DNA from: CAZNEZ01 sp964572475
GTDB lineage: Bacteria > Bacillota > Clostridia > Lachnospirales > Lachnospiraceae
Direction: 5' to 3'
Length of the DNA: 23,201 nucleotides
Assembly: GCA_964572475.1 (NCBI GenBank)
Contig: CAZNEZ010000041.1
Location: 1-23,201 of the forward strand
Translations under genes and position numbers: made by a program
Notes under the pieces: generated by a model
Seen by the model: only the letters and a program-made list of their open reading frames with translations
Told to the model about the DNA's origin: nothing
Database searches by the model: none
Part shown: piece by piece, positions 7,626 to 15,503 of the stretch
Position numbering within the stretch: position 1 is the first letter of the stretch
How the letters are laid out: every line of letters begins with the position of its first letter

Positions 7626-8502
7626 AACAGAATTAAATGACAGGGTAGATTATATTGAAGAGATTATAGGAAGATACCTTCCTAAAGAAGAGGGATTTCA
7701 AAAAAATGTAATTGAAGCTATGAATTACAGCATTTTATCTGGTGGAAAAAGATTAAGACCTATGCTGGTTTTAGAAACACTTAGATTGTTTGGCGGTAAA
7801 GAAGAAACTGCGTGGCCATTTATGGCAGCCATAGAGATGATTCATACTTATTCATTAGTTCATGATGATTTACCAGCTATGGACAATGACGATTATAGAA
7901 GAGGAAGACTGACTACTCATAAGAGATACGGACATGCCATCGGCGTACTTGCTGGAGATGGTCTGCTTAATTATGCATTTGAAGTAGGAACAAAAGCAAT
8001 AACAGAGGCAGATGATATTAATTTATCAGCTAAAGCGTTAGAGATTCTTGCCAATAGAGCTGGAATAAGCGGAATGCTTGGAGGTCAGACTGTAGATGTT
8101 GAGATGACAGATAAGCAAGTAACCAGAGAACAATTGGATTTTATATATGACCTTAAGACAGGGGCGCTTATTCAGGCCTCAATGGGTATGGGTGCGGTAC
8201 TTGCAGGTGCCTCAGAAGAAGAAATCAATATAATTAACGAGGTTGCACTGGATATTGGAAGAGCTTTCCAAATACAGGATGATATTTTAGATGTTACGAG
8301 TACAACTGAAGTGTTAGGAAAACCTGTTCTTAGTGATGAGGAAAATAACAAGATGACTTATGTAACTATATATGGTGTGAAAGAAGCAAGTGAAATTGTT
8401 AAAAAAACTACAGATGGAGCACTTATGAAGCTTAACAAGCTTGGCAGACAGAATGAATTCTTATGTGAACTGCTGACTAGCCTTGTATATCGAAATAAGT
8501 AA
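7615..8502 (+). CDS. ispA: Polyprenyl (farnesyl/geranyl) diphosphate synthase
   Basis: A 295-aa trans-prenyltransferase that condenses IPP with DMAPP/GPP to give short-chain prenyl diphosphates, precursors of undecaprenyl phosphate. The motif GGKRLRP is at 43-49, the first Asp-rich motif DDLPAMDNDD at 84-93 followed by RRG, and the second Asp-rich motif DDILD at 222-226. The start is ATG 7615, with AAGGTG at 7600-7605. A GTG at 7603 is in frame but lies inside that site. It sits directly upstream of dxs, as in Bacillus. Product chain length (C15 or C20) cannot be fixed from sequence alone. Confidence 0.93.
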   Translation: MNFKTELNDRVDYIEEIIGRYLPKEEGFQKNVIEAMNYSILSGGKRLRPMLVLETLRLFGGKEETAWPFMAAIEMIHTYSLVHDDLPAMDNDDYRRGRLTTHKRYGHAIGVLAGDGLLNYAFEVGTKAITEADDINLSAKALEILANRAGISGMLGGQTVDVEMTDKQVTREQLDFIYDLKTGALIQASMGMGAVLAGASEEEINIINEVALDIGRAFQIQDDILDVTSTTEVLGKPVLSDEENNKMTYVTIYGVKEASEIVKKTTDGALMKLNKLGRQNEFLCELLTSLVYRNK

Positions 8503-8517
8503 CCGAAAGGAATTTCT

Positions 8518-10389
8518 ATGCTATTAGACAGTATTAAAAAAGAAAATGATATTAAGAATATAAATACTGAATTACTTGATTCTCTTGCACAGGAAATACG
8601 CGAATTTCTTATTGAGAATATAAGTGAAACGGGAGGACATCTTGCGTCTAATCTTGGTGTGGTTGAACTTACGATGGCTATGCATCTTGTACTTGACTTC
8701 CCTTCGGATAAAGTCGTATGGGATGTAGGACATCAGGCATATACACATAAGATTCTTACAGGAAGAAAAACTGAGTTTAATAAGCTGAGGGCTTATGGCG
8801 GAATGAGTGGTTTCCCTAAGAGAAGAGAAAGTGATTGCGATTGTTTTGATACTGGACATAGCTCAACTTCAATTTCGGCAGGGCTTGGTATAGCAGCTGG
8901 TAATCTGATTAAGCACGATGACAGCACAGTTATGGCTGTTATTGGAGATGGCGCATTAACGGGCGGAATGGCATATGAAGCTATGAATAATGCGGCGCAT
9001 CTAGATAGAAATTTTATAATTATTCTTAATGATAATAATATGTCTATTTCTGAAAATGTTGGTGGAATATCTGCTTATCTTACTAATGTTAGAGCCGGTG
9101 AAGTATATAATGATATTAAATCTGGAGTAGTAAATTCACTTAATAGGATACCAGTTGTAGGTGAAAAGCTTGTTTCACAGATAAGAAAGACTAAGAGTGG
9201 AATTAAGCAGCTGGTTATTCCTGGGATGTTTTTTGAAAACATGGGAATTACTTATCTTGGACCTGTAGATGGTCATAATATTCAAAAAATGGTAAAAATA
9301 TTTAATGAAGCAAAAAAGCTAGACCATGCGGTTATTATTCATGTTATTACTAAAAAGGGTAAAGGCTATGCTCCTGCTGAAAAGCATCCTGATTATTTCC
9401 ATGGAGTAGAGCCATTTGATATTGAAACTGGTATTGTTATCAAGAAAAAGGAGAAGTCTAACTATACAGATGTATTCTCAAAGACAATGCTTGATTTGGC
9501 TGAAAAAAATGAGAAGATAGTGGGAATTACAGCAGCAATGCCTGATGGAACTGGATTAAAGAAGTTTAAGAATACATATCCAGAAAGATTTTTTGATGTG
9601 GGAATAGCGGAAGAGCATGCAGTCACTTATGCAGCAGGCCTTGCGGCTACTGGATTAAAACCATATGTTGCGATATATTCCTCATTTTTACAAAGAGCAT
9701 ATGATCAGATACTTCATGATGTCTGTATACAGGATTTACCAGTAGTATTTGCTATTGATAGAGCTGGACTTGTAGGTGGAGACGGTGAGACTCATCAGGG
9801 AATATTCGATTTATCATTCCTGTCAACAATACCTAATATGAGTATAATAGCTCCTAAGAACGGTTTTGAGCTAAGACAGGCACTTAAATATGCAAGCTAC
9901 TATAATGGACCTATAGCTATAAGATATCCGAGAGGAGAGGCTTATGAGGGCCTTAAAGAGTTTAAAGCACCTATAAAATATGGCAAGTCAGAGGTTTTAT
10001 ATAAAGAAAAAGATATTGTACTTCTTGCTGTAGGTGCAATGGTTAAGACAGCAGCAGAGGTTAGGGAAAATCTAAAAGCTAGTGGATATCATGTTACTCT
10101 TATTAATGTTAGGTTTGTTAAGCCATTAGATCAGGATATTATAGAACAAATGGCAATTGATCATAAATTATTAGTTACTATTGAAGAGAACGTGCTTAAT
10201 GGAGGTTTTGGTGAAAGTGTCCTTAGGTTTGTATCTGAGAATAAAATAGATATGCAGGTTATGAATATCGCAATTCCTAATCTTTATATTGAACACGGTA
10301 GTGTAGATATTCTTAGAAAAGAAGCAGGAATTGATACTGAGACAATTACAGCCAGGATAATTGAAGCATCAGTAGACATGAAATTATAG
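8518..10389 (+). CDS. dxs: 1-deoxy-D-xylulose-5-phosphate synthase
   Basis: A 623-aa thiamine diphosphate enzyme making DXP from pyruvate and glyceraldehyde 3-phosphate, the first step of the MEP isoprenoid pathway. The ThDP/Mg motif GDGALTGGMAYEAMNNA begins at about residue 143, with the paired asparagine near 172. H41 lies in the substrate region, and the catalytic glutamate is in DVGIAEEHAVTYAAG (about E365). The C-terminal transketolase domain is complete. GAAAGGA precedes the ATG. It lies downstream of ispA by 15 bp, so the two isoprenoid genes form one unit. Confidence 0.96.
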   Translation: MLLDSIKKENDIKNINTELLDSLAQEIREFLIENISETGGHLASNLGVVELTMAMHLVLDFPSDKVVWDVGHQAYTHKILTGRKTEFNKLRAYGGMSGFPKRRESDCDCFDTGHSSTSISAGLGIAAGNLIKHDDSTVMAVIGDGALTGGMAYEAMNNAAHLDRNFIIILNDNNMSISENVGGISAYLTNVRAGEVYNDIKSGVVNSLNRIPVVGEKLVSQIRKTKSGIKQLVIPGMFFENMGITYLGPVDGHNIQKMVKIFNEAKKLDHAVIIHVITKKGKGYAPAEKHPDYFHGVEPFDIETGIVIKKKEKSNYTDVFSKTMLDLAEKNEKIVGITAAMPDGTGLKKFKNTYPERFFDVGIAEEHAVTYAAGLAATGLKPYVAIYSSFLQRAYDQILHDVCIQDLPVVFAIDRAGLVGGDGETHQGIFDLSFLSTIPNMSIIAPKNGFELRQALKYASYYNGPIAIRYPRGEAYEGLKEFKAPIKYGKSEVLYKEKDIVLLAVGAMVKTAAEVRENLKASGYHVTLINVRFVKPLDQDIIEQMAIDHKLLVTIEENVLNGGFGESVLRFVSENKIDMQVMNIAIPNLYIEHGSVDILRKEAGIDTETITARIIEASVDMKL

Positions 10390-10403
10390 ACATGGAGGCA
10401 TCT

Positions 10404-11267
10404 ATGAATAAATTCTTTGTTATAGCAAACGAGGAGAAATTAGAATCTGTTGAAACTTCAGAAATCATATATAAGTATTTAACTGAAAAAGGAAAGTTGT
10501 GTATTAAGCACATTTCCAAGGATATTAAGTCAGAAGCTGACAATAGTTTTAGATTTACGAATCCTATGAGTGTGCCAGATGATACTGAATGTGTGATTGT
10601 TTTAGGTGGTGATGGAACTCTGATACAGGCAGCAAGAGATTTGATTAAGAAGGATATACCACTTATAGGTATTAATTTTGGTAAACTTGGATTTCTTACA
10701 GAAGCATCTAAGGATATGATTATTCCTACGCTTGATAAGCTGATAATGAATGATTATCAGATAGAATCAAGAATGATGCTTTATGGTGAAGTTATAAGAG
10801 ATGGAAAAACTGTTGCTAAAGATTTTGCACTTAATGACATAGTTATAAATAGATGTGGAAGTCTTAGGGTTATTGACTATAAAGTCTATGTAAATGGACA
10901 ATCTCTTAATCATTATACAGCAGATGGAATTATAATTTCTACACCTACGGGTTCAACTGCCTATAATCTTTCGGCAGGAGGTCCAGTAGTAGAGCCTTGT
11001 GCAAGTTTAATGTTACTTACACCTATTTGTCCTCATACAATGAACACTAGAAGTATAGTGCTATCTTCAGATGATACAATTGAGATTGAACTATGTGCTA
11101 ATAAAAATGAAAGTGATGAAAAGTTTGTTTTCTTCGATGGCGATAGTGAGATTAAATTAAAAACGGGAGACAAAATTGTTATTATTAAATCTGAAATTGA
11201 TACAAAAATTGTTAAATTAAGCAGTCTCAGCTTTTTAGAGATTTTACGAAAAAAGATGGAATCATAG
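10404..11267 (+). CDS. nadK: NAD(+) kinase
   Basis: A 287-aa enzyme that phosphorylates NAD to NADP. It has the GGDGT motif at residues 68-72, NFGKLGFLTE shortly after, and the conserved STPTGSTAYNLSAGGP stretch in the C-terminal beta domain. I placed the start at ATG 10404 because GGAGG lies at 10394-10398. The in-frame ATG at 10392 overlaps that site. Only 14 bp separate it from dxs, so there is no room for the tlyA-type methyltransferase gene that often sits between dxs and nadK/argR in related bacteria. Confidence 0.95.
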   Translation: MNKFFVIANEEKLESVETSEIIYKYLTEKGKLCIKHISKDIKSEADNSFRFTNPMSVPDDTECVIVLGGDGTLIQAARDLIKKDIPLIGINFGKLGFLTEASKDMIIPTLDKLIMNDYQIESRMMLYGEVIRDGKTVAKDFALNDIVINRCGSLRVIDYKVYVNGQSLNHYTADGIIISTPTGSTAYNLSAGGPVVEPCASLMLLTPICPHTMNTRSIVLSSDDTIEIELCANKNESDEKFVFFDGDSEIKLKTGDKIVIIKSEIDTKIVKLSSLSFLEILRKKMES

Positions 11268-11279
11268 TCGGAGGTTTTT

Positions 11280-11741
11280 ATGAAGTTAGCAAGACATAAA
11301 AAAATCATTGAAATTATTAATGACAATAGTATTGAAAAACAGGAAGAGCTTGTTGATATGCTTAATAAAGATGGATATAATGTAACACAGGCAACAGTAT
11401 CCAGAGATATTAGAGAGCTTGGATTATCAAAGATGGTTGTAGATGGTGGAAAGCAGAAATATATATCAGTTCAAAGAAAGAGAAGCATTGATAATGATGA
11501 CAATGATAAATATATTCAAATCTTAAAAACTGGTTTTGTATCTATGGATATGGCAATGAATATTCTTGTTATTAAGACTTCTCCTGGTATAGCTATGGCA
11601 GTCGCAGCTGCTATTGATGGACTGCATTGGCATGAAATAGTTGGCTGTATTGCTGGAGATGATACTATTATGTGTGCTGTCAGAAGTGTTGAAGATACTG
11701 TTAAGGTTATGGGCAAATTTAAAAAGATTATTTCTGAATAG
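11280..11741 (+). CDS. argR: Arginine repressor ArgR/AhrC
   Basis: A 153-aa regulator. The N-terminal winged helix-turn-helix includes VTQATVSRDIRELGLSK (about 35-51). The C-terminal oligomerisation and arginine-binding domain includes SPGIAMAVAAAID (about 101-113) and the GDD of CIAGDDTIM (126-128), which binds L-arginine. As a hexamer it represses arginine biosynthesis and activates catabolism. GGAGG precedes the ATG. I could not identify a convincing ARG box nearby. The argR-recN pair is conserved across Firmicutes. Confidence 0.95.
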   Translation: MKLARHKKIIEIINDNSIEKQEELVDMLNKDGYNVTQATVSRDIRELGLSKMVVDGGKQKYISVQRKRSIDNDDNDKYIQILKTGFVSMDMAMNILVIKTSPGIAMAVAAAIDGLHWHEIVGCIAGDDTIMCAVRSVEDTVKVMGKFKKIISE

Positions 11742-11782
11742 CTTGGAGAGGCTTTGCAGAAGACGCAGGAAAAGGAGCAGAT

Positions 11783-13459
11783 ATGTTATTAAATGTACAT
11801 GTTAAGAATCTGGCGTTAATTGAAGATGTAGATGTTTATTTTAAAGAAGGATTAAACATTCTAACTGGTGAAACTGGTGCAGGTAAGTCTATTATTATAG
11901 GCTCTATTAATATTGCACTTGGGGCTAAGTCGGCTAAGGATATGATTAGGAATGGTGCGGAGTATGGCCTTGTTGAACTTGTATTTCAGGTTGAAGACGC
12001 GGAGGTTATTAGCAGTCTGAAATCTATGGATATTATAATTGAAGATGATAATCAGGTTGTTATTACCAGAAAGCTTATGAATGGTAGAAGTATAACTAAG
12101 ATTAATGGTGAAACTGCTTCAGTTGCTTTAGTTAAAGAGGTTACAAGTCAATTGATAGATATTCACGGTCAACATGACCACCAATCACTGCTTTATAAAG
12201 TGAAACATCTTGAAATTCTTGATAAATATGCAGGGAATGAACTTTTACTTAAGAAAAAAACATTTAAGGAAGAATATAAGAAATATAAAAATCTCAAACA
12301 AAAACTTTCACAATTTGATATGGATGAAGAACAAAGAAACAGAGAAATAGCATTTTATCAATTTGAGATAGATGAAATAGATGAAGCAGGGCTTGTAGCT
12401 GGTGAAGATGAAGAACTTGAGAATACATTTAAGAGAATGAATAACTCTAAGAGTATAGCTGAAACTATGTATTCAGTAATTGGACGTATTGGCAAGGAAA
12501 ATGATGAATCAGCGGGAAGTCAAATAAGTATGGCTGTAAAAAGTCTTAACCAGATAAGCAGTTTTGATGAATCTATAAAAACTTATTATAGCCAGATGAT
12601 GGATATTGAATCTCTTGCAGATGACCTTTCAAGAGAGTTGAATGATTACATAGATTCTATTGAATTTGATGAAGAAAAGACGGCCATGATTAGCGAAAGA
12701 CTGGACCTTATCAATCATCTTAAAAGCAAATATGGTAATTCTATAGAGCAAATTGGGAGTCATAAACTGGAAGATGAAGATAAGCTTAATAATCTTATTA
12801 ACTATGAAATAAGACTTAATGAGTTAAAAGCGGATATCTTGTCTTCGGAGAATATTCTTAATGGAATTGCACAAGATATTACTAATTTAAGAAAGAAAGC
12901 AGCGAAATCATTAGAAAAGAGAGCGGTAGAGGTACTTAAAGATTTAAATTTTCTAGATGTTAAGTTTAGCATTATGTTCACAAAGCTTGAAAAATATACT
13001 GAAACTGGAATGGATGAAGCTGAGTTTATGATTTCAACTAATCCTGGTGAAGCTTTAAAACCTTTATCACAGGTGGCATCAGGAGGTGAGCTTTCTAGAA
13101 TAATGCTGGCATTAAAGACAATTCTTGCAGATAGAGACAGTATAGAAACTCTTATATTTGACGAGATTGATGCTGGAATAAGTGGAAGAACAGCTCAGAT
13201 GGTATCTGAAAAGCTAAATATTATAGGAAGGTCATGTCAGGTTATATGCATTACTCATTTACCACAAATTGCAGCTATGGCAGACAGTCATTATCTAATT
13301 GAGAAAAAAACAGATAATAATAAGACTACTACTCAGATTGTTGAGCTTGATACTACGCAGATGGTTAATGAACTTGCAAGGTTGCTTGGTGGTGTTAAAA
13401 TTACTGAGACTGTTATTCAAAATGCAGCTGAAATGAAGGCATTAGCAGATAAAATTAAA
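11783..13459 (+). CDS. recN: DNA repair protein RecN, 3' end lost in assembly gap
   Basis: An SMC-like ATPase that acts early in double-strand-break repair. Walker A GETGAGKS is at residues 29-36. A coiled-coil arm region lies between, with a central hinge, and the ABC signature VASGGELSR (about 429-437) and Walker B LIFDEIDAGISG (about 457-468) follow. 559 codons are visible before the N run. RecN proteins are about 550-575 aa and the last visible residues (AAEMKALADKIK) look like the usual C-terminus, so probably only a few codons are missing. AAGGAG precedes ATG 11783. Any longer reading that runs across the N run is an artefact. Confidence 0.95.
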
Positions 13460-13559
13460 NNNNNNNNNNNNNNNNNNNNNNNNNNNNNNNNNNNNNNNNN
13501 NNNNNNNNNNNNNNNNNNNNNNNNNNNNNNNNNNNNNNNNNNNNNNNNNNNNNNNNNNN
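13460..13559. other. Assembly gap of 100 N, true length unknown
   Basis: Exactly 100 N, the conventional placeholder for a scaffold gap of unknown size. It falls between the end of recN and the last third of spo0A. In Firmicutes with this gene order, spoIVB lies between these two genes, so the real missing sequence is probably near 2 kb. Confidence 0.97.
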
Positions 13560-13820
13560 ATGTCTATTAACGACATGGAAATGCTTAATTCTATCACTAA
13601 GATTCTATATCCATCAATTGCCAAGCTGCATCAGACAACACCTAGCCGTGTTGAAAGAGCTATTAGACATGCTATAGAAGTGGCATGGAGCAGAGGTAAG
13701 ATGGATACTATAGATGCGCTTTTTGGATATACAATTAATAATGGTAAAGGAAAACCTACAAATTCAGAGTTTATTGCTCTTATAGCAGACAAGATAAGAC
13801 TGGAATATAAGACAAAATAA
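13560..13820 (+). CDS. spo0A: Spo0A, C-terminal DNA-binding domain only (5' end in gap)
   Basis: The 86 visible residues align from memory with the end of the Spo0A effector domain. They include TPSRVERAIRHAIEVAWSRG, the recognition-helix region, and LFGYTINNGKGKPTNSEFIA, which is nearly invariant in Spo0A. Spo0A is the response regulator that commits cells to sporulation. The ATG at 13560 is an internal methionine next to the gap, not the start, so this is not a small independent gene. About 170-185 N-terminal codons, the receiver domain with the phosphorylated aspartate, are missing. Whether the full gene is intact cannot be judged. Confidence 0.95.
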   Translation: MSINDMEMLNSITKILYPSIAKLHQTTPSRVERAIRHAIEVAWSRGKMDTIDALFGYTINNGKGKPTNSEFIALIADKIRLEYKTK

Positions 13821-13823
13821 TAC

Positions 13824-13851
13824 TTGATTTAAGAGTTGATTTAACTATAAC
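13824..13851 (+). promoter_or_regulatory. Possible promoter for glgA
   Basis: TTGATT (13824-13829) and TATAAC (13846-13851) are 16 nt apart, just after the stop of spo0A. If used, the hairpin at 13883-13921 would lie in the glgA leader. The match is only moderate and the region is AT-rich, so chance is possible. Confidence 0.3.
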
Positions 13852-13882
13852 ATAAAGTCAAATAATGCTTTAATTAGTAAGA

Positions 13883-13921
13883 AAAATGAGTTATACTGTT
13901 ATTAGCGGTATAACTTATTTT
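13883..13921 (+). terminator. Hairpin with U-rich 3' arm between spo0A and glgA
   Basis: Arms AAAATGAGTTATAC (13883-13896) and GTATAACTTATTTT (13908-13921) pair over 14 bp with one G-U, around an 11-nt loop. It resembles a weak terminator for spo0A. The glgA ATG is only 20 nt downstream, leaving no room for a promoter after it. It could therefore act as an attenuator or partial terminator in a glgA leader. Confidence 0.6.
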
Positions 13922-13940
13922 AAATATATGGAGGAATCTT

Positions 13941-15386
13941 ATGAAAAACATATTATTTGTAGCATCGGAGTCGGTACCTTTTATTAAAACTGGTGGACTT
14001 GCTGATGTAGTTGGATCATTACCTAAGTGCTTTGACAAGAAAGAATATGATGTTAGGGTAATTCTCCCGAAGTATTTATGCATGAAGCAGCAATATGTAG
14101 GAGAACTAAAATATATAGCACATTTTTATATGAATTTGTCATGGAGAGAACAGTATGTAGGAATTTTGAAAACTGAATATGAGGGAATTACTTTTTATTT
14201 TATAGATAATGAATACTATTTTGGTGGTGATAAGCCATATGGAGATATTCGTTGTGATATTGAAAAGTTTGCATTTTTCTCAAAAGCAGCATTATCGGCA
14301 CTTCCGGTTATTGGATTTAGACCTGACATAATTCATTGTCATGATTGGCAGACTGGTCTTATACCAGTATATTTAAAAGATAGTTTTGGAGAAGGGGAAT
14401 TTTTCTCTGGTATTAAGTCTATTATGACTATACATAATCTAAAGTTTCAAGGAGTTTGGGATGCAAAGGTAGTAAAAGATATAGCAGGTCTTTCTGATTA
14501 TTATTTTACATCAGATAAGCTTCGGGATTATGATGATGCTAATTATTTAAAGGGAGGCATTGTTTATTCTGATTATGTAACAACTGTAAGTGATTCATAC
14601 GCTGAAGAGATTAAAATGCCATTTTATGGAGAAGGTTTAGATGGTCTTATGAGGGCTAGAAGTAATTGTTTGTGCGGAATTGTTAATGGAATAGATTATG
14701 ATGAATATAATCCTGAGACTGATAATAAAATATATAATAATTATAATGCAGTTACTTTTAGAAAAGAAAAGAGTAAGAATAAAACAAAGCTTCAGGAGGA
14801 AATGGGATTAGAAGTTAATGATAAAAAGTTTATGATTGGCATTGTATCAAGACTTACTGACCAAAAAGGCTTAGATTTAGTTAGCTGTGTTATGGATGAG
14901 CTGTGTCAGGAGAATATTCAGCTAATTATCCTTGGAACAGGCGAAGAAAAATACGAGAATATGTTTAGACATTATGCTTGGAAGTATAATGGCAGCGTTT
15001 CTGCTAATATTTATTATTCAGAAGAAATATCTCATAAAATCTATGCTTCATGTGATGCATTCCTTATGCCATCGCTATTTGAACCATGTGGACTTAGCCA
15101 GCTTATGAGTTTGAGATATGGTACTGTACCTATTGTTAGAGAAACAGGAGGACTTAAGGATACAGTTGAACCATATAATGAATATGAAAGTACAGGAACA
15201 GGATTTTCATTTGCAAATTATAATGCACATGAGATGCTTAATACTATAAAGTATGCTGAGCATATTTATTACGATAAAGAGAGAGAATGGAATAAGATTG
15301 TAGATAGAGGAATGGCAAAAGATTTCTCATGGAGTACTTCGGCTAAGAAGTACGAAGCAATATATAAGAATTTGTTAGGAGAATAA
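13941..15386 (+). CDS. glgA: Glycogen synthase (ADP-glucose type, GT5)
   Basis: A 481-aa glucosyltransferase that extends alpha-1,4-glucan from ADP-glucose. KTGGLADVVGSLPK (from residue 16) is the ADP-glucose-binding motif. HDWQTGLIPVYL and the C-terminal SLFEPCGLSQLMSLRYGT segment (glutamate near 380), followed by ETGGLKDTV, are GT5 hallmarks. The length is standard. GGAGG at 13931-13935 precedes the ATG. It stands alone: glgB, glgC and glgD are not within the window. It converges on rqcH and ends at a strong hairpin. Confidence 0.95.
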   Translation: MKNILFVASESVPFIKTGGLADVVGSLPKCFDKKEYDVRVILPKYLCMKQQYVGELKYIAHFYMNLSWREQYVGILKTEYEGITFYFIDNEYYFGGDKPYGDIRCDIEKFAFFSKAALSALPVIGFRPDIIHCHDWQTGLIPVYLKDSFGEGEFFSGIKSIMTIHNLKFQGVWDAKVVKDIAGLSDYYFTSDKLRDYDDANYLKGGIVYSDYVTTVSDSYAEEIKMPFYGEGLDGLMRARSNCLCGIVNGIDYDEYNPETDNKIYNNYNAVTFRKEKSKNKTKLQEEMGLEVNDKKFMIGIVSRLTDQKGLDLVSCVMDELCQENIQLIILGTGEEKYENMFRHYAWKYNGSVSANIYYSEEISHKIYASCDAFLMPSLFEPCGLSQLMSLRYGTVPIVRETGGLKDTVEPYNEYESTGTGFSFANYNAHEMLNTIKYAEHIYYDKEREWNKIVDRGMAKDFSWSTSAKKYEAIYKNLLGE

Positions 15387-15420
15387 AAAGAAGAAGCGCT
15401 TTGCGCTTCTTCTTTGCTTT
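15387..15420. terminator. Bidirectional terminator between glgA and rqcH
   Basis: A perfect 13-bp stem, AAAGAAGAAGCGC (15387-15399) and GCGCTTCTTCTTT (15403-15415), with a TTT loop, starts right after the glgA stop. On the plus strand it is followed by a broken T-rich tail. On the minus strand the 3' arm is followed by more T (TTTTTATT), a better terminator for rqcH transcripts. It therefore probably serves both genes. Confidence 0.85.
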
Positions 15421-15454
15421 ATAGAGAATCATGCAGTAGTGTGAAACATTTAAG

Positions 15455-15503
15455 AAGAATGCGAAGCATTCTTCCGAGCGCTTGTGCCGACAAGCGCTTT
15501 TTT
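15455..15503 (+). repeat. Double-hairpin terminator-like repeat, copy 2
   Basis: First hairpin AAGAATGC / GCATTCTT (15455-15462 with 15466-15473, loop GAA). Second hairpin GAGCGCTTGT / ACAAGCGCTT (15476-15485 with 15490-15499, loop GCCG), then T through 15503. Compared with copy 1, 40 consecutive bases (15469-15508 against 15-54) differ at one position, while the first stem has a different sequence that still pairs. The plus-strand T-run contains the complement of the rqcH stop codon. Confidence 0.8.

Noticed and set aside
13442..13624. A minus-strand open frame running through the N run
   Set aside because: It exists only because N codons cannot contain a stop. The flanks are antisense to recN and spo0A.
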